DNA of 6,237 nt. Origin: Victivallales bacterium (GTDB lineage Bacteria > Verrucomicrobiota > Lentisphaeria > Oligosphaerales > Oligosphaeraceae). Of this stretch, positions 1 to 6,237 are shown piece after piece. The stretch is taken from positions 1 to 6,237 of the forward strand of contig JAFZZD010000546.1 of NCBI GenBank assembly GCA_017615955.1. The letters run 5' to 3'. The position numbers were made by a program, and so were the translations under genes. Under the pieces are notes generated by a model. It did no database searches and was not told the origin of the DNA. It worked only from the letters and a program-made list of their open reading frames with translations. Numbering within the stretch: position 1 is the first letter of the stretch; every line of letters starts with the position of its first letter.

Positions 1-98
1 AGCTGTATATGCTCGCCCTGCTCAAATGTAACGCCGCTTTCCGCCAACACCATTGCGGACAACATGGCCACGATTGCAAATAAAGTCGTTTTTCTCAT
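1..98 (-). CDS. Secreted protein of unknown function, N-terminal part only
   Basis: The minus strand reads from ATG at 98-96 to the window edge, giving 32 complete codons. The product starts MRKTTLFAIVAMLSAMVLA, then ESGVTFEQGEHIQ. This is a textbook type I signal peptide: two basic residues, a hydrophobic core of about 14 residues and a V-L-A cleavage site after residue 19. The mature protein is therefore exported. A purine-rich GGAGGCAGG (rc of 108-116) lies upstream; GGAGG is 13 nt from the ATG, which is long, but the second AGG is 9 nt away. No good sigma70 promoter is visible; a TATGAT at 140-135 (minus) lacks a matching -35. The palindrome GATAA-C-TTATC at 127-137 could be an operator. 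Too little of the mature protein is present to assign a family. The gene is divergent from the rest of the window. Confidence 0.72.
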   Translation of the reverse strand, partial: MRKTTLFAIVAMLSAMVLAESGVTFEQGEHIQ

Positions 99-174
99 AA
101 TTGTGAACCTGCCTCCGAAAAAATGCGATAACTTATCATAGTTTTGAAATATGTATAGCCGTTGTAAAACAAAA

Positions 175-299
175 GGAGGCAAATGGAGCGAATGGGGCGT
201 AGTCGGCCACTCAAACTACGTTTCCATACGCCGATGGCGCTTATGTGGGCGCCGAGGCGCGCACCCACAAAGAGGTTTTCCATTCCCATATTGCCATTT
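175..299. other. GC-rich multi-hairpin block in the divergent intergenic region
   Basis: A GC-rich island sits in AT-rich intergenic DNA and contains several nested inverted repeats. They are CGTAGT/ACTACG (198-203 and 215-220, loop 11), CGCC-gat-GGCG (229-239), and TGTGGG/CCCACA (244-249 and 264-269) enclosing CGC-cgag-GCG. An imperfect outer pairing links GGCAAATGG..GAATGG (178-195) with CCATTCCCATATTGCC (280-295). Together these give a three-armed shape closed by a basal stem, as in a structured RNA or a dispersed palindromic repeat. It lies upstream of the leftward secreted-protein gene and could be in its leader, but no promoter shows this. It matches no RNA family I recognise. Short ORFs cross it on both strands but show no sign of being genes. 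Confidence 0.4.
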
Positions 300-368
300 C
301 CCTGAAAAAAAAAACACAGCTATCCCATAACGCAATTGATATTTAAGTAGAAAATGAGTAGGAGCAAA

Positions 369-392
369 ATCTGACAAAATCACTTTTCAGAT
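369..392. other. Inner hairpin 1 of the MITE-like element
   Basis: ATCTGA (369-374) pairs with TCAGAT (387-392), extended by AAA/TTT (376-378 with 384-386) around a single bulged C, leaving a five-base loop. The CAGATAT part (388-394) can instead pair perfectly with ATATCTG (470-476) in the right terminal repeat, so the two folds exclude each other. Confidence 0.5.
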
Positions 393-393
393 A

Positions 394-433
394 TGCCGAG
401 CAAGTGGCCGCAGAGCGGCCCTACTCGCTGGCA
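394..433. other. Inner hairpin 2 of the MITE-like element, GC-rich
   Basis: A perfect GGCCGC-aga-GCGGCC core (406-420) is enclosed by GAG/CTC (398-400 with 424-426) and TGCC/GGCA (394-397 with 430-433), with small internal loops between. No run of T follows on either strand, so it is not a standard intrinsic terminator. It is the most stable local structure in the intergenic region. Confidence 0.6.
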
Positions 434-499
434 GGACATGTATTTCTACTATTGCAGAAAAGTTATGGGATATCTGTGAAAAAAAACCAGCCAAGCAAA

Positions 500-528
500 T
501 TGAAAGCGGTGATAAACGTATATATTAT
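500..528 (+). promoter_or_regulatory. Predicted sigma70-type promoter for the 583-1092 gene
   Basis: TTGAAA (500-505) and TATTAT (523-528) are separated by exactly 17 bp. Each box differs from consensus at one position. Transcription would start near 535, giving a leader of about 48 nt before the ATG at 583. The promoter lies just outside the right end of the 315-478 element, so the main transcript would not include that element. This is a sequence match only. Confidence 0.6.
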
Positions 529-582
529 GGGAAAATTGTCTTTGGTACGTACAAATATAAACACTCGATCAGGAGTTAGTAA

Positions 583-1092
583 ATGAAAAAGCAATTTCTT
601 TTTGTGCTCGTGGCAGCAGTCGCAATCATGGCATCCTTCAATGCCGAGGCTTTGACATTCAATCCATTCAAGAGGGCCGGGCGTGTCCGTGCAAACACCT
701 TGATTCTCTCTGGCAACTATGTCCATAGCCGCCTGCTGGCAGACCTGGCCCAGTACTACAGCAAGCAGCCAGTGCTGCTGCTTTCCCCCGATGTGGATGG
801 CGCATACCAGCTGTTCTATCTCCCAGCTGGCAATACAGCGACACCGGTGAATGCGGACGATTTCATGACCATCGTCGAATACGTGAATCCCAGGCGCATC
901 GTGGTACTGGGTGGCGATGACTTCGTTCCCCACAAGTTCATCGACCTGGCCCGCTCAAAATACAGCGTGATGATTCTGGACAGTGACGACTGGAATCGCA
1001 ACGCCATCACATTGGGCGACCTGCTCAAGGCGGACAAGCTGGCGCTCAGCTTCAACCAGTACAAAACCAACCTGGAAGCCGTAAACAAATAA
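583..1092 (+). CDS. Exported small alpha/beta protein of unknown function
   Basis: The product has 169 residues. The ATG at 583 is preceded by AGGAG (571-575) with a 7-nt spacer, and a good promoter lies upstream. Residues 1-23 form a signal peptide (KK, a hydrophobic stretch, then A-E-A before Leu24), so the protein is likely periplasmic or secreted; there is no lipobox Cys. The mature part alternates predicted strands and helices: NTLILSGN (38-45), a helix at 48-60, PVLLLSP (63-69), a helix near 92-101, RRIVVLGGDDFVP (104-116), a helix at 117-125, and YSVMILDSDDW (127-137). The pattern of a strand ending in LGGDDxV followed by a helix loosely recalls one half of a cell-wall-binding repeat type 2 (CW_binding_2) fold, but I would not assign it. 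No catalytic motif is clear. It ends 56 bp before the permease gene and probably shares its transcript. Confidence 0.85.
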   Translation: MKKQFLFVLVAAVAIMASFNAEALTFNPFKRAGRVRANTLILSGNYVHSRLLADLAQYYSKQPVLLLSPDVDGAYQLFYLPAGNTATPVNADDFMTIVEYVNPRRIVVLGGDDFVPHKFIDLARSKYSVMILDSDDWNRNAITLGDLLKADKLALSFNQYKTNLEAVNK

Positions 1093-1095
1093 CAC

Positions 1096-1115
1096 ATCCT
1101 GCCCAATAACAGGAT
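1096..1115 (+). other. Intercistronic hairpin between the exported protein and permease genes
   Basis: ATCCTG (1096-1101) and CAGGAT (1110-1115) form a perfect 6-bp stem with an 8-nt loop, starting three bases after the TAA. No T-run follows; the downstream sequence is A-rich. It is therefore more likely an RNA-processing or stability element than a terminator. The stem is short and could be chance. Confidence 0.35.
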
Positions 1116-1148
1116 ACACTCACGACAAAAAAAACAAGCAGGTAAAAC

Positions 1149-2546
1149 ATGTTCACAGCATTATACCAAGTTGCCAAAAATACCTTCAGGGAAAGCTTGA
1201 GAGAGCCTATTTATCTGCTTGTCCTCATCAGCGCACTCTGCCTGATCGGCCTGTTCCCAATCTTCAGCATGTTCGTGTTCCGCGCCCAGGAACGACTGGT
1301 GATCGACAGCGCAATGGCCACCACCATGCTTTTCGGCTGGGGCGTGGCGGTGCTAATCTCCAGCTATGCGGTCTCCAGGGAAATAAACAACGGCACGGCC
1401 TTGCTGCTGCTGTCCAAACCAATACAGCGCCCTGTTTTCATCATAGCGAAAATCCTGGGCATCATCGGCGCAGTCACAGTGTTCTGGTTCCTGACCGCAG
1501 TGGCCTCACTGATCTGCCTGCGTGTGGCGGCAGACCAGTACCGCTTCGACATGCCACTGTTCTACATGTACTTCGGCGCAATCGTGCTGAGCATGGTGGC
1601 TGCGGGCATCCACAACTACACCACGCGCTCCGCATTCCCCATGATTGCAGTGCTGTCCCTATGCGTGCTGCTGCCAGTGGTGGCCATAGTCGGCCAGTTC
1701 AAATCCTACGAAGGCGAGGTGCCTGGACTGGCCTGGCACGTGGTGCCCGCACTGCTGCTCATCCTGTACTCCGTATGGGCAATGGCCGGCCTTGCAACCA
1801 CATTGAGCACACGCTTCAACCTCATCAGCAACCTGCTCATCTGCTCGGTGCTGTTCCTGCTGGGACTTATGTCGGACTACATTATCGGCCGGCATGCAAA
1901 GGAACCATGGTATGACACGGTTCCCCGCGGAAAAGCGCCCCTCTGGATTGCCGACTACACCTTCGCCCCAACGGAAATGGGAGTGAAACGCTGGAACAGA
2001 CCACGGCGCATCGACAATGGCGAGGCCTTCATCGTATGGTCGGACAGGGAAAAGCCCGCGACGCTGCCTGACATGGGTTCCACGCCCGAGGCGACATGGA
2101 AGAATGGCCAGGGATGGCAGGACGATGTGAACGACCTGGACACAGCGCCTGTATTCATGGCAAGCTATGACAACGCAACCCACAAGTGGGAGGTAACCCG
2201 CATAAAAGATGAAATCACAACAGTCCCAAGCGGCGCGAAGGGGATGGAAGCCAGATTCACGTCATACGTGTTCCGCCGCTCGGTAAATCCGCCAGTCACA
2301 CCGGCAGGAGGGAAGTATTCGTCACCCATTCCAGGTGGCGGAAGCTTGATGGCAAGCGTACTGTACGCAATCATACCCAACTGGCAGCTATTCTGGATGG
2401 CGGACGCACTGGCCGCGCAAAGTTCCATCCCTGCCGCATACGTGATATATGGCGCACTCTATGCGGTGCTGATGCTGGCATTCCTCATGCTTCTGGCAGT
2501 TGCACTATTCGGCAACAGGGAAGTCGGCAAGCAGATCATAGAATGA
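1149..2546 (+). CDS. ABC-2 type transporter permease (NosY-like) with large exported insert
   Basis: The product has 465 residues: the membrane subunit of an ABC transporter of the ABC-2 / NosY-like permease group. Predicted membrane segments are near 21-43, 57-76, 97-125, 136-153, 163-183, 196-217, 224-246 and 428-454. The N-terminus (K10, R14, R18) should be cytoplasmic. Residues 77-104 (REINNGTALLLLSKPIQRP and following) match the conserved cytoplasmic loop of this family after the second segment, where the permease is expected to contact its ATPase. The end, with IPNWQLFW (409-416) and a last helix followed by NREVG, is also family-typical. Between segments 7 and 8 lies a hydrophilic, Trp-rich stretch (about 247-400) which by topology faces outside. 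The start is supported by only a weak CAGG (1139-1142, 6 nt away). No ATPase gene is adjacent in the window; the substrate is unknown. Confidence 0.85.
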   Translation: MFTALYQVAKNTFRESLREPIYLLVLISALCLIGLFPIFSMFVFRAQERLVIDSAMATTMLFGWGVAVLISSYAVSREINNGTALLLLSKPIQRPVFIIAKILGIIGAVTVFWFLTAVASLICLRVAADQYRFDMPLFYMYFGAIVLSMVAAGIHNYTTRSAFPMIAVLSLCVLLPVVAIVGQFKSYEGEVPGLAWHVVPALLLILYSVWAMAGLATTLSTRFNLISNLLICSVLFLLGLMSDYIIGRHAKEPWYDTVPRGKAPLWIADYTFAPTEMGVKRWNRPRRIDNGEAFIVWSDREKPATLPDMGSTPEATWKNGQGWQDDVNDLDTAPVFMASYDNATHKWEVTRIKDEITTVPSGAKGMEARFTSYVFRRSVNPPVTPAGGKYSSPIPGGGSLMASVLYAIIPNWQLFWMADALAAQSSIPAAYVIYGALYAVLMLAFLMLLAVALFGNREVGKQIIE

Positions 2547-2566
2547 CGCCGCACATTTCTTACCCA

Positions 2567-2582
2567 CGGATTTACGAATCCG
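2567..2582 (+). other. Short hairpin upstream of metG
   Basis: CGGATT-tacg-AATCCG is a perfect 6-bp stem with a four-base loop in the 80-bp gap between the permease stop and metG. It lacks a following T-run, so termination is doubtful. No convincing sigma70 promoter is visible in the gap, which leaves open whether metG is read from the upstream transcript. The gap is too short for a T-box leader. Confidence 0.4.
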
Positions 2583-2626
2583 CTGGATAGGAGACTGGAC
2601 ATTTAACATTGTAAGGAGAAAATATA

Positions 2627-4654
2627 ATGAACGAAAACAACTTCTATATAACTACACCTATCTACTATGTAAACGACCGCCCCCATATCGGGCACGCATA
2701 TACCACTATCCTGGCTGACACGCTGGCAAGATACCACCGCCTGCTGGGAGTGCCAACCCATTTTCTCACTGGCACGGACGAGCATGGGCAGAAGGTGCAG
2801 AACGCAGCGGCAAAAAACAATACCGCCCCAATTGACTACTGCGACAAGCTCATCCTAACATTCTCGAACCTGTGGAAGGACCTGAACATCACCAACGACG
2901 ACTTCATACGCACCACACAGGAACGCCACAAGCAGGTGGTCTCCCAAATACTCCAGAACCTGTACGACAAGGGTGAGATCTACAAGGCCGCCTACAGCGG
3001 ATGGTACTGCGTGGGCTGCGAGGCATACATCACGGAAAAAGACGTGAAATGCGGTGAAAGCGGCAACGAGCACCTCTGCCCCAACTGCAACAGACCCCTG
3101 GAACAACGGAACGAGGAAAGCTACTATTTCAAAATGGGGCAATACCAGGACAGGCTCATCCAGTACATACAGGAACATCCTGACTTCATCCAGCCCACAA
3201 AATTCCGCAACGAGACACTGGGCTTCCTCACCAGCAAGGACAGCAATGGCAACCGCAACAAGCTGAACGACCTCTGCATCGGCAGGCCAAAGGAACGGCT
3301 TTCCTGGGGCATACCGCTGCCTTTCGACAACAACTTCGTCACATACGTATGGTTTGACGCACTGGTGAACTACATCAGCGCTATTGGCTATCTCAGGGAC
3401 GATGAGGAATTCAACAAGTGGTGGCCGGTGAACTTCCACCTGATCGGCAAGGACATTCTCAAGCCACATACGGTGTATTGGCCCACAATGCTCATGGCAA
3501 TGGGCCTTCCTTTGCCAAAGACCGTGTTCGTCCACGGCTGGTGGCTCACCAACGACACCAAGATGAGCAAGTCGCTGGGCAATGTGATAGACCCCCGCGA
3601 ATTCCTGGCCTCACATGGCTGCGATGCGCTGCGCTACTACCTCAGCGCAGCCATGACCATCGGGCAGGACGCCAACTTCACACGCTATCTCTTCAACCTG
3701 AAATACAATTCCGACCTGGCAAACACCCTGGGCAACCTGGTGAACAGAGCCTTCGCCCTGCTGGAGAAATTCAACGGCGGCTTCGTGCCTGAAGTGGAAA
3801 ATCTCGAGGACGAGGCATCAGCAGAACTCCGGGAAAAGACCATCGGCGTGGCAAAGGCACTGGGCGGAACACCAGACAACCCAGGCTACATCGACAAACT
3901 GGAACTTGACAGGGCACTGGCAGACGTGATGGGCGCAGTCCGCGCGGGAAATCTGTATGTGGATACCCAGAAACCATGGGTGCTGGCAAAGGAAGGCAAG
4001 GTGGAGGAGCAGGCACGCATAATCCGCAATCTTCTGGAAGGTCTGCGCATTGTCTCCGGCCTGCTGTATCCAGTAATGCCCGCAAAGATGACAGAACTGC
4101 GCCTGGCATTGGGTCTGTCACAGGACGAGGTGGAGCCAGTGTACTCAAAACTCACCACCTGGCGTGGCCTGAAGCCTGGCTCAAAAGTCACCAAGATTCC
4201 ACCACTGTTCCCCCGCATCGACTACGAGGCGATTTGGGGGCCATTGGTGGATAACGCGGAACCAAAGGCGGAAAAGCCCGCCAAGAAGGAGAAAAAGGCA
4301 GCTGAAACACCAAAGGTATATGAGCCAGTCACCATCGATGACTTCGGCAAGGTCCGCCTTATGTCCGCTCAGATTCTTTCAGCGGAGCACATTGAAGGCG
4401 CAAAAAAGCTGCTGAAACTCCAAATTGCAACGGGCAAAGGCGAAGATGACACAAGGCAGATTGTCTCCGGCATTGCCCAATGGTACACGCCAGAGCAACT
4501 GGTTGGCAAGAGCATCGTAATCGTCGCAAACCTCCAGCCAGTTGAACTGCGCGGAGTAAAGTCATACGGCATGCTGCTGGCGGCAAAGTTCGGCGAAAAC
4601 CTTCGCTTGGTCACACTTGACGGCTCACTGCCGCCAGGCTCTGTCGTTGGATGA
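2627..4654 (+). CDS. metG: Methionyl-tRNA synthetase
   Basis: The product has 675 residues: a class I aminoacyl-tRNA synthetase that charges tRNA-Met, including the initiator, with methionine in the cytoplasm. The ATP-binding HIGH motif is at 20-23 and KMSKS at 312-316. A zinc knuckle is formed by CVGC (128-131) and CPNC (151-154), with an extra Cys at 142. LSWGIPLPFD (225-234) and YVWFDALVNY (240-249) are family-typical. The helical anticodon-binding domain spans about 345-535 and contains the KPW motif (Trp451). A Lys/Ala/Glu-rich linker (about 543-567) leads to a C-terminal tRNA-binding OB-fold domain (568-675, including EGAKKLLKLQI, QIVSGIA and GVKSYGMLLAA). That appended domain normally supports dimerisation and tRNA affinity. 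The start is preceded by AAGGAG (2613-2618) with an 8-nt spacer. Residues 203-212 look like a small insertion. The length and all motifs indicate an intact enzyme. Confidence 0.98.
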   Translation: MNENNFYITTPIYYVNDRPHIGHAYTTILADTLARYHRLLGVPTHFLTGTDEHGQKVQNAAAKNNTAPIDYCDKLILTFSNLWKDLNITNDDFIRTTQERHKQVVSQILQNLYDKGEIYKAAYSGWYCVGCEAYITEKDVKCGESGNEHLCPNCNRPLEQRNEESYYFKMGQYQDRLIQYIQEHPDFIQPTKFRNETLGFLTSKDSNGNRNKLNDLCIGRPKERLSWGIPLPFDNNFVTYVWFDALVNYISAIGYLRDDEEFNKWWPVNFHLIGKDILKPHTVYWPTMLMAMGLPLPKTVFVHGWWLTNDTKMSKSLGNVIDPREFLASHGCDALRYYLSAAMTIGQDANFTRYLFNLKYNSDLANTLGNLVNRAFALLEKFNGGFVPEVENLEDEASAELREKTIGVAKALGGTPDNPGYIDKLELDRALADVMGAVRAGNLYVDTQKPWVLAKEGKVEEQARIIRNLLEGLRIVSGLLYPVMPAKMTELRLALGLSQDEVEPVYSKLTTWRGLKPGSKVTKIPPLFPRIDYEAIWGPLVDNAEPKAEKPAKKEKKAAETPKVYEPVTIDDFGKVRLMSAQILSAEHIEGAKKLLKLQIATGKGEDDTRQIVSGIAQWYTPEQLVGKSIVIVANLQPVELRGVKSYGMLLAAKFGENLRLVTLDGSLPPGSVVG

Positions 4655-4661
4655 AATGTAT

Positions 4662-4683
4662 GGCGGGGAAATTGTTCCTCGCC
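4662..4683 (+). other. Hairpin 1 in the metG-gnd gap
   Basis: GGCGGGGAA (4662-4670) pairs with TTCCTCGCC (4675-4683) around an ATTG loop: nine pairs, one of them a G-T wobble that is allowed in RNA. It starts seven bases after the metG stop. The following bases, AATATGATAC, are AT-rich but not a T-run. It is one of two consecutive hairpins in this gap and may protect the metG mRNA 3' end or contribute to termination. Confidence 0.5.
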
Positions 4684-4700
4684 AATATGATACTTGGATC

Positions 4701-4724
4701 GGCCACCGCCACTCGGCGGTGGCC
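4701..4724 (+). terminator. Terminator-like perfect 10-bp hairpin after metG
   Basis: GGCCACCGCC-actc-GGCGGTGGCC is a perfect 10-bp GC-rich stem with a tetraloop. It lies 47 bp after the metG stop and 30 bp before the gnd start. It would be very stable in RNA, but TCAATAAC follows instead of a T-run, so it is not a standard intrinsic terminator. It could be a stem-only terminator, a processing site, or the end point for 3' trimming of the metG mRNA. No clear promoter for gnd is visible in the remaining bases, which argues against complete termination. Confidence 0.45.
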
Positions 4725-4754
4725 TCAATAACAACAAAATAAAGGAAGAAGAAA

Positions 4755-6237
<1,483 letters not shown>

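Larger units (their letters stand above)
315..478. mobile_element. MITE-like element with 17-bp terminal inverted repeats
   Basis: The left end, CACAGCTATCCCATAAC (315-331), is the reverse complement of the right end, GTTATGGGATATCTGTG (462-478), at 16 of 17 positions. The symmetry continues inwards with gaps: GCAAT (332-336) with ATTGC (451-455), and AGTAGAAA (346-353) with TTTCTACT (443-450). Runs of A flank both ends on the same strand (305-314, ten A; 479-486, eight A). This would fit an A-rich target-site duplication of about 8 bp, or insertion into an A tract. The interior holds two further hairpins (369-392 and 394-433). The size (164 bp), terminal repeats and absence of a transposase fit a non-autonomous miniature element. 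I cannot name a parent insertion sequence. A native structured RNA or regulatory palindrome is the alternative; a second copy in the genome would decide. Confidence 0.55.

Noticed and set aside
95..289. 64-codon minus-strand ORF overlapping the leftward gene start by ATGA
   Set aside because: It is made of the GC-rich hairpin block plus AT-rich spacer. Its basic, low-quality protein shows no domain, and it has no ribosome binding site. The overlap is probably chance.
183..305. 40-codon plus-strand ORF just after AGGAGG (174-179)
   Set aside because: The spacer from AGGAGG to the first ATG is only 3 nt. The product is Arg/Pro-rich and looks like translated palindromic DNA.
479..486. A-run next to the element as an intrinsic terminator on the minus strand (T-run)
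   Set aside because: On the minus strand this T-run precedes the stem. The other T-run (314-305) does follow a stem, but that stem's partner is about 130 nt away, which is not a usual terminator loop.
99..582. tRNA, small RNA of a known family, or CRISPR repeats in the intergenic gap
   Set aside because: No acceptor or T-loop pattern, no evenly spaced direct repeats, and no motif I recognise from known riboswitch classes.
362..586. Open frame ending ATGA-style at the start of the 583 gene (GTG at 404, or CTG at 371 after AGGAG)
   Set aside because: It runs through the inverted-repeat element and the predicted promoter, shifts abruptly from GC-rich to AT-rich codons, lacks an ATG, and has no recognisable product. 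Another frame (358-579) is equally open, so openness is not informative here.
463..933. 156-codon minus-strand ORF, and similar long antisense ORFs inside the permease, metG and gnd
   Set aside because: All lie opposite strongly supported genes with clear motifs; they are shadows produced by the codon bias of the real frames.
2547..2626. Possible T-box or SAM riboswitch before metG
   Set aside because: The gap is 80 bp with only one short hairpin; there is no T-box sequence or specifier loop and no room for one.

Overview
The window looks like chromosomal DNA of a Gram-negative-type bacterium, moderately GC-rich in its genes, with AT-rich intergenic DNA. Two secretory signal peptides, the NosY-like ABC-2 permease and the style of the methionyl-tRNA synthetase would fit the PVC superphylum (Lentisphaeria / Victivallis relatives). 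That placement is an impression from protein style and codon use (many GCA, CTG, GGC and ATC codons), not a proof.

Layout. At the left edge (1-98, minus strand) lies the first part of a gene for a secreted protein. It is divergent from everything else. A 484-bp gap (99-582) follows that holds no convincing gene but is full of inverted-repeat structure: a GC-rich multi-hairpin block (about 175-299), then a 164-bp element (315-478) bounded by 16/17-matching terminal inverted repeats and flanked on both sides by runs of A, then a good sigma70-type promoter (500-528). From there four genes run rightwards: a small exported protein of unknown function (583-1092), an ABC-2 type permease with a large exported insert (1149-2546), methionyl-tRNA synthetase metG (2627-4654), and 6-phosphogluconate dehydrogenase gnd (4755 to beyond the window). 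The gaps between them are 56, 80 and 100 bp. Each carries at least one compact hairpin without a T-run, so read-through transcription is possible but not shown.

Function. metG and gnd are housekeeping genes: tRNA charging, and the oxidative pentose phosphate pathway. The permease has no ATPase gene beside it here. The small exported protein just upstream of it probably shares its transcript and may act with it at the envelope, but its role is unknown.

The most interesting parts are the 315-478 MITE-like or structured element, with mutually exclusive pairings inside it, and the 3' end of gnd. There the reading frame passes through the place where the family normally stops (TAC at 6201-6203) into a tail with different codon use. 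No CRISPR array, tRNA, rRNA, phage gene or defence system was seen.
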